The notes beneath the pieces are model-generated. The model was not told the origin of the DNA and searched no databases. It saw only the letters and a program-made list of their open reading frames with translations. Both the position numbers and the translations under genes were made by a program. From Reticulitermes speratus (taxonomy: Eukaryota > Arthropoda > Insecta > Blattodea > Rhinotermitidae), in NCBI GenBank assembly GCA_021186555.1, contig JAJKFL010000004.1:21356406-21420405 (forward strand): 64,000 nt of DNA, read 5' to 3'. This document shows, in pieces, positions 1 through 11,650 of this stretch (position 1 is its first letter; every line of letters starts with the position of its first letter).

Positions 1-2045
1 GTTAACCAATAGACGTGCAATAGGTTGGAAACAAAAATGTGCTCTTACTTAAACCTAGTGCACGTAAAATGAATAATATCAAGTTTATTGTTGCTATGCA
101 TGTTCAATTCAAATATTTCAAACGTGTTATTTCCTGTGTATTTCAAAGTGTCGTATAAAAGTATTGATACTTGAATGTGTAAGTAAGTTACAACTTTGAT
201 CAGTTCTCTTATGTTCGATAACGGATGTACTCTGCTGTCGTGTGCTTGACACGAAGCAATTTCTCAAAACTTACACCTGATACGAATAATGTCGGCTTGA
301 ATTACTGCGAGTTAAGTGGCAATTTATGTACATTCATTCAATTAAATGTACTTATTTGGGGCTTCTTGTGTTTACTCATTGGTCATTTTATTTAACGTTA
401 TTGTCAGTGTTTCAGAAATTACAGTGTTGAATGTATGATTCATGAACAAAAAAATTCGAAAAAAATACGGGAGGGTACCATCCCTGATATGCCTGACGGG
501 ACAGAGAAAACACATGGATAACATCAACTGGAGAGCCGGTATCTTTAATGTAGTACATTACGAGATTGGGCCGCAGACCACGAGTTGCCCATCTACCCTG
601 ATTATTGCAACCGTTACGCCATACCACTACTCATGTGTACTTACTAGTTGTAAGTAGGCCTGACCAGGTTATGAAAGACCGATGGCAGCAGACTTCCGAC
701 CGTGAAATCGGAACAGCTGTTACAATTGGAAAACAGAACTGAAAGTGCAGCGAAATTATAACTTAAAAACCCCTGAAAATGACAATGCGGGGGTCAGAAA
801 ACACTTGTTGGAGGAGGCTATGCTGGCCCGAGGTTAAGAAGTTGTGGTCATTAATTTACTGTACTTTTCGAGTCTAAGCAACAACAGCACGGAATGGCTT
901 TTGTCGTTGTCATCGGCGTGGTCTGCTGTATGCCAGGTAGGACGTATCTCATTGTTGTAACCTGCTGAGTGTCTGAATTGGTGCTAACCGACCGAAGGCA
1001 CTGATCGCCCTGTGAAGGTTTACTGTGCGAAGACAGGTTAGAAAGAACATGTACATGGTTACTTTATGAAATTTTGAAATATGGTTTTTAGTAAGAAACA
1101 AAGCTTACTTTTCGCAAAAAAAAAAAACGCGCCCACTGTCCCCTTCCCCAAATACTACACACGACGTAATTGTAGGCTACGCTACCCAGCCTTAATCATG
1201 AACCCAAGGGAACCCAGACTAATTGGAGCTAACAAGGTTTGTCCCTCCGTACGTTAGTATATCGGATGATCAGTGGTGGATTGTCGTGTTAGTCAGGCCA
1301 CGTTGTTTCTACGGAAACCACTGCAGGATAGAACTACAGCAGTACGGCTGTATCCTTGCGGAGATTCGAGCCAGGAACCTACCGAATACAAGCCAGAAAT
1401 AGTACCGCTTGCGCCAATTTACTCGGTTATGAAGAAGGGTAAGGTGCTAATTAATTTAGATCTTTGACATACGAATAATTACATACACATATATATACAG
1501 TGCAAGAAGGCCACTGGTAACACTCAAGTCGGCATACCTGTAGCACTGCTCCAGGACCCAATGTTTGGTTCCTTCTTCATGCAATAAACCAATCGATTCC
1601 ATTCTCGTGCAAGTACGTCAATGTGATAGCAATTGTGATTGTAGTCAGCACGCAATTGCCTCCCCCACTCCTATACACAGGCTCTAATGAATCAATAACA
1701 GGGATCTATATCCATTTTCACGCGACCGTACTCTTAGCCTTCTCATTATGAGCTCGGAAACAATCACCGAGCACTGTAAAATTTAACACCAATTAAAACG
1801 CTAGCATTAGATCATGAAAGCGTCGGACAAGTACTGTCCTGGGGACAATGTCAGTGGATTCTTTGGTATTCGACGTTATGTTTATGATAGTTTACTACAC
1901 TGCATGTTGTTAGCAAAATTATTATGGAATTTTAAGCTTAAACTTACACTATACATTGTTTGGTGAGATTTCGAGGGACTGTACCCGTGATCGAGAAAGT
2001 CGTTGGGCCGCTTCAGTTGTCACATTTGCTGGATTTCTTGAACCA
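1..2045. other. no recognisable feature
   Basis: AT-rich sequence with only short, unconvincing open frames. A 14-base A-run lies near 1,117-1,130. I see no tRNA fold, no coding fragment of a known element and no internal repeat shared with the rest of the window. Confidence 0.5.
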
Positions 2046-2049
2046 CTTG

Positions 2050-2338
2050 GGAGCCGGGATAGTGCAGTCGGTCGGTAAAATGAATAGCCTACGGGCTAGA
2101 CGACCGAGAAATCGTTCAATTCCCATCGCAGACAAGAGATGTTTCTCTCTTTCAAAGCCCGGACCGCTCTGAGACCTATCCATACTCCTACTAAATGGGT
2201 GCCGAAGGCTCCTTCTCCGGGAGTAAAGCGGTCGCGGCGTGACGCTAACCACTCGCCACCATCCAGTGCCAAGATTAAGAATGAGTGGAGCTATACCACC
2301 TCTCTTGCTTAGATCTTCATGGCGCTCACAGGGACAAC
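2050..2338 (+). repeat. SINE-D copy, near full length, diverged
   Basis: A tRNA-derived SINE in plus orientation. The head 'GCCGGGATAGTGCAGTCGG' at about 2,053 corresponds to an A-box region, and 'TTCAATTCCC' near 2,116 to a degenerate B box. The body contains 'CGGGAGTAAAGCGGTCG', matching (as reverse complement) the better preserved copy at 38.4-39.0 kb. The 3' part contains 'GAGTGGAGCTATACCACC' and 'CTTCATGGCG', also shared with that copy. Divergence is high and no clear TSD was found, so the ends are approximate. It would have moved using LINE machinery and encodes nothing; the short open frames crossing it are chance. Confidence 0.65.
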
Positions 2339-3237
2339 TTCAGCTCTACGTTCAGTTGACTACACAAATATACGTGTACATAAGTGTGTGTGTGTGTTAA
2401 TACAGTAACTTGCACGCTGACAAGGCACGGAATGTTGTGTCATTCCTTTTTAAAAAGTAAATATTTCAATGACTAAGGGAATGAAAAATGTTACATAATT
2501 ATGTTCTGCACTCTGTACACGTACCACGTGCTATTGTTAGAATTATTAAAATGGGAATTTTGTGATAAGGTAAAAAACATTGCATGCACTGAAAAAACAA
2601 AGACTGCATAAATTAAAACTGACCTGAGAAAAATTATGATGGAATTAAATAAAACTCGGTCAGGGTAAGGTCCAATGGCCTTGCTGTAGCTACGTGTAGT
2701 TAGTGACCTACTTGCCTTCTAGCCTTTAACAAACGAGAAGTATAGATAACAAAATCCGCCATATGTTAAAGCTTATCGAGAATGCGTAGTTTCCCTGATT
2801 AATACAGCTCACAGATGCAACAGAACTGGTATGTAACATCTTTTACTCTTTTGCTCTGATTAGAAAAAAATTCTGTTTAAGCCCCAAAATATGTCGACTT
2901 TACTGCATTAAACAGCAGCTAGTATAAAGCATCTGAATCTAGGTTCGGCCTTGTTTGTAAATGTTAACAGGGCATAAATCGGTGCCCAAACTATACATTA
3001 CGATATAGCAGATAATTTATATTTATTGATAAACTGTCAAGCATACAGCTCTGTCGAGACTTCTGCAAGTTCTAAATGTTTAACCATATGGGTAAATTCC
3101 CGGAGAATATCGCAGAACAGACCACAGTTCACATCTCCAGCATCACTTACATTTCTTCAAATCTAATTACTACTTATAATAACCAAAAAATATACAATAT
3201 ATCAATGTAAGTTTATATTTAAGATTTAAAATATAAT

Positions 3238-3281
3238 ATCTCCAACATGTTTCGACTCTTTATGAGGCCTCATCAGGGAAC
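3238..3281 (-). ncRNA. hammerhead-ribozyme-like motif
   Basis: Read on the minus strand: UUCC - CUGAUGA - (G)GCCUCAUAAAGAGUC - GAAAC - AU - GUU - GGAG. CUGAUGA lies at 3,270-3,276 and GAAAC at 3,249-3,253. Stem I is 4 bp (UUCC with GGAG, one G-U). Stem II is weak: an outer G-C and a CUC/GAG core separated by a mismatch. Stem III would be only AC/GU around a 2-nt loop. All invariant core bases of the family are present. The flanks do not match the other motif copies apart from the core. Self-cleavage is not shown; the very short stem III would predict weak activity as a monomer. Confidence 0.45.
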
Positions 3282-3531
3282 ACATACATCAATTAGATAT
3301 GTACAGAACAGAAGTTACTTCATATTTGTAATCGCTTCCTTTCGTGCCACATGCCATTATCATCCCATCTTCGTTGATTGTATCACCTTAATAGTATGTA
3401 TTGTTTAGTAAAACTGATAAGGCTGTATATCGTGCGATATTTTCAAGCCTCCAATCCCTCCTAGGGTCACACATTCTCTTATTCCTAACATCCTCAATTT
3501 ACGTCCATCCATTAGAGCGACAGACCACATT

Positions 3532-3799
3532 CTTTTTTTTGTATATGGCTCGACAGCCCTATATGGGCCTGGGCCTCCTCGTTTCGTCGAGGTTTCATGG
3601 TCACACACATTTGAGACACACCACACTCGGTAGGACTCCTCTGGACGAGGGACCAGCTCGTCGCAGAGACCTCTACCTGACAACACACAACACTCACAAG
3701 AGACAGACATCCATGCCCCCGGTGGGATTCGAACCCACGATCCTAGTAAGCGAGCGGCCGAAGACCCACGCCTTAGACCGCGCGGCCACTGGGATCGGC
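3532..3799 (-). repeat. SINE-B, full length, with 12-bp TSD
   Basis: A minus-strand tRNA-derived SINE of 268 bp. It is bounded by identical duplications ACAGACCACATT at 3,520-3,531 and 3,800-3,811, which fix both ends. Reading on the minus strand, the head 'GATCCCAGTGGCCGCGCGG' and the later 'GTGGGTTCGAATCCC' look like the A and B boxes of a Leu/Ser-type tRNA promoter. The conserved body ('GGTAGAGGTCTCTGCGACG', 'CCAGAGGAGTCCTACCGAG') follows, and an A-rich tail ends it (T-run at 3,533-3,540 on plus). Long open frames crossing it on both strands are chance products of the SINE. The perfect TSD suggests a fairly recent insertion. Confidence 0.9.
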
Positions 3800-4033
3800 A
3801 CAGACCACATTACACACCCATATAAAAACAAGGCACAAGTACTGGTGTAGTATATGATTAGTCAGTTTCTTAGACAGAAAAGGGGAACGCAGGGGACTTT
3901 TCACTGCATATAGGCAACAGCCCACTCTAACGTCATTTATGTCTTCGTGCATGCAAGTTTCACGAACGGGAATAGACACTGGTTCGATTTAATGGGGCCC
4001 ACAGTGTAGGTCTTATACATATTAAGGCCCACT

Positions 4034-4083
4034 TTTACCTGACGAAAGAAGCAGGTATAGCTTCCGAAATTTTGTGTGTACCA
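4034..4083 (+). ncRNA. hammerhead-like motif, different subfamily
   Basis: Plus strand: CUGACGA at 4,039-4,045, a two-base spacer, a perfect 5-bp stem II GAAGC/GCUUC around a 7-nt loop, then CGAAA at 4,065-4,069. The downstream 'UUUUGUGUGUACC' can give only about 3 bp of stem I and no clean GUH cleavage triplet. The core spacing and GAAA box match the other motifs in the window, but the AUGU stem III element is absent. It may be a decayed ribozyme or a separate hairpin-bearing repeat. Confidence 0.35.
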
Positions 4084-4554
4084 AGAACATCAGACAGGTC
4101 ACACTCTGAAATACAATATTCTTATAATGATAAGTCATTATTATAAGCCAGCAGAGATTAGTAAGTTAGATTTGTTACTGTCATTTCCAAATATCCACAA
4201 TTTGCAGAATAAAATTCGTAGTTTTATATACATTAATAATTTTGTGATGCTCGAAACTGTTACTAGAAACATTATTACAATTACTCGTATTTAAAAAAAT
4301 ATATTGGTCGTGGGTTCACAGCGAGCTTGCAGAACGTGTGCAAGCAGCTACACTGTAAGGCTGTGGCCCTGCATCTCCCCTGCACTGATGTATGCAAATG
4401 TACGAAGTTCAGTCCACTACAGCGTTCTATGTCGTGGAGCATGGTCACAGGGATCAGCATTAGCTTACTTCAAGAGGCTTCTTTGTTATTGTCCTTCACA
4501 CTCACATCTGCTTCGGAGAGAGAGAGATGCAGCATATTATAGAAAAATACTTAT

Positions 4555-4676
4555 CCCTCTACACGCCATGACGGCAAATAGGGGAGTGGAGTTATGGCTC
4601 CACTTATTCTTAACCTCGGCACTACATTGATGTGAGAGGTCAGATTCACGCCCTAACCAGTGTACCTCCGGAGAAA
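4555..4676 (-). repeat. SINE-D fragment (3' half)
   Basis: Contains 'CACGCCATGACGG', 'GGAGTGGAGTTATGGC' and 'CTTAACCTCGGCAC', which match the 3' half of the SINE-D copies at 37.7 and 38.7 kb in the same orientation. The tRNA-like head is missing. No TSD was found. Confidence 0.5.
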
Positions 4677-4789
4677 TATGAGATTATTACTGTCCGTTAC
4701 GCTGCCGTAATATATATATATATACTGGTGTAATCGGACGTAAAGTTTACATATTGTATAACGTTTGTGAAAAACATAACATTTCATGT

Positions 4790-4850
4790 AACTGTAGCGG
4801 TCCGTCGGTAATCCGGATAATTTTGGGCTAACTAAAGCCCGGTATTTCCC
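4790..4850 (+). repeat. possible pogo/Tigger-like terminal repeat
   Basis: The sequence 'GGTCCGTCGGTAATCCGG' followed by 'ATAATTTTGGGC' resembles the terminal inverted repeats of pogo/Tigger DNA transposons ('...TAATCCGGATAAT...'). A second similar string, 'CTCGGTAATCAGGCCC', occurs near 5,132 but in the same orientation, so no inverted partner was identified and no transposase remnant was recognised. Treat as a hint only. Confidence 0.25.
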
Positions 4851-4870
4851 ACTGAAATTATTATTACAGT

Positions 4871-4871
4871 A

Positions 4872-4904
<33 letters not shown>
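4871..4904. repeat. (ATT)n microsatellite
   Basis: About 11 tandem ATT units. This is simple sequence with no coding context. Confidence 0.95.
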
Positions 4905-6394
4905 GTACTGTTTCTGTTTTAAGTAGTTTTACTTGAGCAGCCTTTGTTGAGATGTACTGCTTTATCGTGAACATCTGAAAGCCAAAGATACTGGGAGGCA
5001 ACAGGTCCAATGGGCGAATGACGCTGTCAGCATAACCACCATTTGAATAAATAAAACTTTAGCACTGAGTGAGTATTTTATTGTACGTTACCTACACCAC
5101 GGAGTTTTCCTTCGATGGTGTGGATTCTCGGTAATCAGGCCCACCTCACTCCCCATATAGTCGGGTGACCGAGGGACTATGTGCAGCAGGAAATACGTAT
5201 TTGTTACGGAAAAATAAGGTTTAATCCTGAATACTTCTTACATCTTTTCTGGGAGTTCAGTTATCGAACTGAAATTTATTAAGCGATATTTTAAGTACTG
5301 GAATCCGGCTGTGTGGAGAGAAAATTTAAATGAAAAGAAATGGATTTTTGGTCTAAATGTAGCACGAAAAATGGGAGCCTCTACGCATTCAGGCTGGACC
5401 TTGTCTGCCTCGGGTACAATTTAATGATACAAGGTAAGGTGAAACGTGCCAAAAGGGCTGTTTTCACAGCTATCCCTTTCATTCTTCCTCGATTCCCTTT
5501 ACAGCTCCCTCCCCTTCCATAATCAAATTTTTCCCGTAACATATAAACTTAAAATCACATTTAAAAAATATGTTTCAGACTCCCAGCTAACTGCTCGTAA
5601 CTGCACATCTATCCACCTATTCCTCACAGCCGCCACTCCCTGCCCGACGGCTGGTCTTTGTGAAAAGAACCAGAGGAAACAATGGAACGTAGAAGTCACT
5701 GAATAGAACTCGTTAGTTTTTCAACAAGTTAGAATGTGCCACCGTAACAAACAGTTAAGGACAAATTAGGATCATTTTACTGCAGTAGATAACGTATCCT
5801 ACTGTAACCACATGAAGTAGACCTCCAACAAATTATTATCATCATTGTTACAAAAACGTTGATACCTAAATACGAATCTAGGAGGCATCGTATCGCACAT
5901 CATCCATCCTGTGAGAATATCAAATTTCGCATGGCATTATAACTGTTAATTTTCGTGATTTTTGATGAGTTTTGATTTACAGATCACGAACACGATATTC
6001 TCCTGAGCTTCATAGAAGCCTGGTGTAAATAATGGCTTACGCGAAGGTGATCTTCGACTAAAATATGCCAAGAAAAATATTATGCCATCTTTCGCAAATT
6101 GTCATTGTTATAGCCATGTAAAAGTAACGCATGATAGACGTTTTTCAGTGTAAGCCGATCATATGTACAGTAAAGAGAAAGGCCTGAATATATTACTTAA
6201 GACTACCGTAACAGGAAAGACGTGGTCACTATATCACGGCGCTAAGCAGAGGAAGTTCCAAGGATGTCAGTCAATGGTCACAATGTGACGTGAAATAATG
6301 CTCTGTAACTCAGTAATTATTACGCCGACAAGACGCCAAAGACGGCCCCAATAATTACCTCTCAAGAAACAAGTAAATGCGAAAGATCACTGAA

Positions 6395-6647
6395 TCTTCT
6401 CTTTTTTTTTACATGGTGAAGGGCCCCGCAGCAGATGCTACGGACGCACCACAGCCTTAAGGCTTTGTGTGCAACCCTATGATGAAGACGAGCAGTTTTT
6501 TTTACCAAGTTTTACAAGTAATGGAGCACCAGTGGAATGAAATTGACAGGGGAAAACCGACAACTCGGAGAAAAACCTGTCCCAGTGCCACTTTGTCCAC
6601 CACAAACCCCACATGGACTGACCCGCGATCGAACCCGGGCCTCCGCA
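6395..6647 (-). repeat. SINE-A, 5' truncated, with TSD
   Basis: A minus-strand SINE of 253 bp between near-identical duplications GATCACTGAA (6,385-6,394) and GATCATTGAA (6,648-6,657). It starts on plus with the A-rich tail (as T-run), then 'GTGAAGGGCCCCGCAGC', the family's 3' end. It continues through 'GGAATGAAATTGACAGGGG' to 'CGAACCCGGGCCTCCGC', the B-box region. The A-box half of the tRNA head is missing, as expected from incomplete reverse transcription. Confidence 0.88.
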
Positions 6648-6911
6648 GATCATTGAAGCTACTCTTGTAGGTTTTGAAAGGAAGGGAATAAGAAAGCGAC
6701 TAAGGTGAGTGAAGCTACTGTTGTATGATTGCGGAAGAAAGGAAAATTTAAATGCGAAAATTCACTGAAGTTGCTGTAAGATTTCGACAGGACTGAAGTC
6801 ATCTCAATGAGAACTTCACTGTGCTGTTAGTCTGTTAACTTGGTGATAATACGAGATTTTAAGTTATCAAAGCGGAGTTAACGAAAATTCAAGTCTCAGT
6901 ACGTAAGTAGT

Positions 6912-6955
6912 TACTGACGTTTCGGAGAAAATTGCTCCCTCTATCTTAAGGTTCT
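6912..6955 (-). ncRNA. degenerate hammerhead-like motif
   Basis: Minus strand: CUUAAGA (6,944-6,950, with the core G replaced by U), a hairpin closed by GGAG/CUCC, then GAAAC (6,919-6,923) and GUCAGUAAC. It has the same layout as the better copies but a damaged core. It probably belongs to a related repeat family with a 'GAAACGUCAGUAAC' tail. Confidence 0.25.
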
Positions 6956-6959
6956 AAAC

Positions 6960-9880
6960 ACTTCAAGTTCTGCATTGTAATATTTTATTTTCACGCATTT
7001 CTCATTTAGTTCTGATTTATGATCTTATTGTCTGCAGATCCTCGCAGTCAATATCAAAATAATAACAGAAAATAATTATACATTTTTAAACATGTGTACA
7101 ATTCAGCAGGTTCATTAGACGTACGAGTGGACACAAACGCCTGACCATCTCAGTTAGACAACCCGGGTAACAAAGACTTAGGAGGAGTGGTCATCAACGC
7201 ACGGAGCTCAGCAGCGGAACACACGGACATGATGGTAGTAAGAAGCAGTAAGACGAACATGTGGAAGTGTCCTTCTCTACTGTATTCAATCAAAACATGG
7301 GAATAAAATATTTCAGAAGTCGATCATGATTTCCCTTGTTATTCCCTTGTTTATTTACTTAATTGCAAATTTTCCGCTTCCATCTTTCATCCTCTTGTGT
7401 GCGTTGAGTACAGGATCTTTACGAGACGATTGCTTTACATGTGATATAACTTTAATTTAAACAATCACATTACAGAAGTACAATTTTATAGTCACTTCCA
7501 CGAAGGCTAGGTGTCGTGGTGTATGTGTTAACATATCCACACCTGACTCTTAACATAGTTTTAAAACGTGTTCAAATTGCCAACCGTACACCTCAACAAC
7601 ATGGCCTAAATGTATTCGAAAATTTGCACTGTCCTCAGAATATCGGTATCACAATTTGTGTGACTAAATACGCCTATTTTAAATATAATATCTGCGGCAT
7701 TTTGGGGACAATTGCTATAAACATGATCCTTAAGAACGCCCCAAAGTAATAACAGTGGTGAATGCCAGGAGAACATAGTGGTGAAGACTACCCAACACCA
7801 AATCAACCAGCGTATAGGTTAGAAATTACTCGGCCACGGACACTGTTAATTCTTGACGGTTATATCGAAGGTATATTACACCTAGAACGGGGCCTCCTTA
7901 CGTGCCTGCTCTCTCGTATTCGTAACGGAACAACTGTCGGGAAATTATTTTAAAAAAGTTAATTTTCCTACCGTGCACCATTGTTCAGTTTGATAAAATC
8001 TAAAAACATCAATCCAGCACACTCATTTTTTTGTCGTATAATGACTTTATTTACACTGTATTTTCCTCTTACATGTAACAATGATCCTCTAGATTGTAAC
8101 ATCACTGTATTTTGATGGTGAACAGAGATCTTGTCAAACTGCCCTGAAGTCTCGCTTTGGTCCAAGGAATGAGAATAGGTCTTTCTGTCGCACGTAACTC
8201 AGTAGACGACTCCCCACCCCTTCACGTAAGGATGGGAACAGATCAGTTTGCAACAACTTGCGCTCTTTTTTTTTTAATAGAAGGCTATGAAGAAAGTTTA
8301 GAAATCAAGTAACCCTACATGCAGATGTGTGTTTATAATGTCCAAAACAGTATTAGCAGTGCGTAGTCATGCTTCACCTTGATAAAAATTTTTTCACTGG
8401 AATCACAAGCCATTCTCTGTCCTCCTCCCACCCCAAAACAATACTCAACTCTCAGAGGTGCCACATAAATTTTCTTATCAAATTTACTACATCAGTTCTC
8501 TAAAAAGTATTAAGAAAATTAAAACACTGTCGGTAAACATTTCATTGTGTTTGCACGATACTAAGCAAAATTGGCGTCAGGAAGTGGACTGGCTCAAGAA
8601 AGGGTTGTAGAGACTTTCAGAAGAGTAAGGTGTAAGGTTTATACTAATCCTAACTCAATTCATATTTGAATAACAGAAAAGGAATTCCACGTAAAACGTA
8701 CGGGAAACAATTTCGTGAAATTTATTATACCAATACAATAATGAATTATAAATAACGGAAGTACAATGGGGTGGTAACCACATAGATCAAGGCTATAACC
8801 TAGATTCTTTCTGGAGGGACTGAAGAACACGGAAATTCTCATTCAAGTTAATCGAGCACTCTTCTGTAAGCTAAATTACGCTTCTTGTACAACGTGTGTT
8901 AAAGTAATTTATCAAAAGAGTACAAGTTACAAAGAAACAAAATTAATTCTTGTAAAGAGAGAAGAAACGCTGTAGCTGGTGAACAAATAAAAAATAACGA
9001 CAGTAATCACGCATTTTAAATAAACTCTGTAGACATTTTTTACATGAGTCAAGAAAAGAGGGTGAGCAGCACCCCGTACAGCTGTCCTAAACTCCTCTAG
9101 GGTGGAAATAAAGTTGATGGCGTTTTTATTACAACAACCGGACATAACAAGATCAGCTGTTGTCACAGTATCTGAAAATTGCTTTTAAACCTGATTACAT
9201 GTGTTACTATAGGAACGCTCTAAGCAAAATTATAAGCTCGCAGATACTCTCTTGCCACGTATTACTAGAGACAAGGAACTTTCTACTTAGACCAAAATGT
9301 TGTTTAAAGGAAAGACGCTCTGAAAACTTTCATGGAACAGATGGGAGCATGAGAAAACTCCCTTTGGTTTACTGGATTCTGTTTACTCAGAGGAAAATGG
9401 TGTAAATAATTTGCTGAATCTGCACAAAAGCTACAAGAGTATATTTGGGGTAATGAACGATTCGATTTTGGCATTTTAGTGAAATGTTAATTTATCTATG
9501 GATGGTACATATAGTAATTTCGTTCAAACATTTACAGAATTAATTATTCATTAGTTGAGCGATTAATTCTTCGATTATAATACTTATATAATTATATAAG
9601 GAATTTTTAAAATTTATACGTTATATAGTATCAAATCGAAATAAAGAATTAATGACAAATTAGGGATACTAAAGAAAGCTGTCATGACATGTATTAATGT
9701 TATATCCTCGAATATTTCTGGAGGTAATGAAGAAAATTAAATCCTTATTGAATACAACTGTTCCTCGGGCGACGATTCGAGTCTGCCACCTCCCGTGTAA
9801 AAAACAGGATTTCCAATCGCTACAGAGTAATAGTCGCCAGTTAGAGAATAGGCACAGGCCGCTGCGTGGTCATGCTTACT
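6960..9880. other. no recognisable feature
   Basis: AT-rich sequence with short open frames lacking known motifs. Around 9,760-9,870 a weak tRNA-like stretch on minus ('CAGACTCGAATCGTC', B-box-like) could be another old SINE head, but no body or TSD supports it. Confidence 0.45.
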
Positions 9881-9882
9881 TC

Positions 9883-10405
9883 AAACAAGACAGGTAATAT
9901 ACGTATAACGTAACACCGAGGCGCGTTCGCGTAACCATTGCTGCTTTGGAAATGCAATAAGTATTACACATTCTGAGTGTGTGTCTGTAGCCTTAGATAT
10001 CCAGCATGCAAAGCGCATGCGTCGTATTATTTGTCATCTGTTGCCTGTTTGGCTCTACCATATTTTTCCACATTATCTCACAAAAGGCACAATTTTTGGA
10101 AAAAAGTTATTGAATACAAATGTGTTTTGATTTCCTCTACAACTTTTGTCTGAAAAGTTTCTCATTCTAAGAAGACTTCAGCGAAATATCGTAAATGTAC
10201 ATAAGTCTTCATGTACAGTGCCCGTTACTTTTGTCAGATTTTAATGAAAGTTGGATTTTATTCACAGACTTTCGAAAAATTTCTCAAATACCAATTTCAT
10301 AAAAATCTTTTCAGTGGGAGCCGAGTTGTTCCGTGTGAACGGACGGACAGACAGACAGACATGACAAAGCTCATAGTCGTTTTTTGCAATTTTTCGAACG
10401 CGCCT
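9883..10405 (+). repeat. repeat E (class unknown), longest copy
   Basis: Begins with 'AACAAGACAGG', shared with copies at 31.6 and 50.5 kb. It has 'GAGGCGCGTTCGCG' about 40 bp in, and ends in 'TTCGAACGCGCCT' at 10,405, giving inverted motifs near both ends. The interior includes 'TTGGCTCTACCATATTTTTC', 'CTCATTCTAAGAAGA', 'GGGAGCCGAGTTGTTCC' and a short GACA run, followed by 'AAGCTCATAGTCG'. The same blocks occur in order at 54.1 kb. The inverted motifs suggest a MITE, but shared sequence continues outside the left motif, so the true terminus is not defined. No coding capacity is recognised. Confidence 0.6.
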
Positions 10406-10452
10406 AAAACCGCAGGAATAAATATAGACGACTGCTATGTCACTAATTAAAT

Positions 10453-10766
10453 AAAAGCAATCCCATTACAGGCCTGGACAGGCCCTTAGGAATCCAGGAG
10501 GTGGAGGCTCCCAAATTTTTTAGACAATGGGCACATGAACGTGGTAAGGTTGTCAGCCCTACGCACCGGCCGCCTTTACCCCCCCCCCCCCACCCCAGGA
10601 ACGTTTCCTGGTACCCATTTCTGTTAGAGGCTGAGTCGACCCCAGGGCCACAGTGCGACCGAAACGATTATGTCAATGAAAAATTCCAGTGATACATCGG
10701 GAATCGAACCCGCGACGTTACAGTTTGTAGCGCAGTGCCTCAACCAACTGCGCCACCGCGTGCCCC
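10453..10766 (-). repeat. SINE-C, full length, with 13-bp TSD
   Basis: A minus-strand SINE of 314 bp with perfect duplications TCACTAATTAAAT at 10,440-10,452 and 10,767-10,779. On the minus strand it opens with 'GGCACGCGGTGGCGCAG' and continues to 'CGCGGGTTCGATTCCCG', A- and B-box-like sequences. The body carries 'GGAATTTTTCATTGAC', 'CTGGGGTCGACTCAGCC' and a G-homopolymer (13 Cs on plus, 10,579-10,591), and ends '...CAGGCCTGTAATGGGATTG'. The extended homopolymer lies at the same body position as the G-run in the 21.9 kb copy. Confidence 0.9.
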
Positions 10767-11529
10767 TCACTAATTAAATGCCGTTCCAAAATCAAATAAC
10801 GCTCGTTAACTAGGCCAGACTGTTTTACACCCATTTTCAAAACGCGCACAGTGAATGATAATGATAATGACAATGATAAAGTTTCTCTCCACTACGACAA
10901 TCCACTCACGTCCAGGCTACTCTCAGGGTACAACTGCTGTCTAACCATGGGCCAAGCTAAGAACAATGGCTACTCGTCATCCAATGCAGATATGCAAGGC
11001 CAGGCTTGTTCAGCGAACTCATTTTGGTTCACGTCACATTTTGTCTGGAAGACGGAAATAATATAATGTAAATACTTAAATTTTTAATGCGCTATACGTT
11101 TTTCCGTTCATCCTTACATGAGGGTACACTATTACCTTCACAGAACTTATCAGATACCCCGAACACTGCTGTTCAGCGAAATAGGTTGATAGTGAATCAA
11201 TTTTCTACTTGAAATTAACCTCATATTCTAGTTCTGAGCCGACTCCTTGTGACTTACTAAAATATTTTGACTGCTTTAGTAATGCCTCCTCATGCCGAGG
11301 AAGCATCCATTTGTGAATTCACAAATTTTACCTGCGACTGCAATAAAGGCCGCCTCAATTACCAACCGGTGTAAGACAGTTTTGGATTAAGAAATGATTT
11401 AACTTACAGGATGTTGCAAAGCTTTAACTCCTTAGTCTTACGGGCTGCAGTATATTAAGATATACTTAATGTTCAACATAAAAATACGTATTGACAATAT
11501 TAGTAATTATACTTCAGTGTTATGAGTTA

Positions 11530-11650
11530 TAATACCTTGCAGGATGGTAGGGGGGTACCAATGTTTCGGAGAAGACGGCTGTATTACCTTCAGGGTGGAA
11601 GCCTACCCTGAAGACGGAGGAGGCAGATACAGTCTGAGCGGTGTTACAAC
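11530..11650. repeat. small inverted repeat with degenerate hammerhead-like cores
   Basis: The left arm on minus gives CUGAAGG (11,587-11,593) ... CCGAAAC (GTTTC at 11,563-11,567) AUUGGUA. The right arm on plus gives CCCUGAAGA (11,608-11,614) CGGAGGAGGCAGAUACAGUCU..., but its GAAAC box is missing. 'GTAGG' and 'CCTAC' pair across the centre. The layout parallels the inverted pairs at 18.0, 35.1 and 42.2 kb but is more decayed. Confidence 0.3.

Noticed and set aside
3401-3850. 149-codon open frame on plus, overlapping a 101-codon frame on minus
   Set aside because: Both run through a TSD-bounded SINE-B; the 'protein' is translated SINE and flanking sequence.
5100-5180. 'CTCGGTAATCAGGCCC' as right end of a pogo-like element starting at 4,790
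   Set aside because: It is in the same orientation as the left candidate, so the two cannot form inverted repeats.
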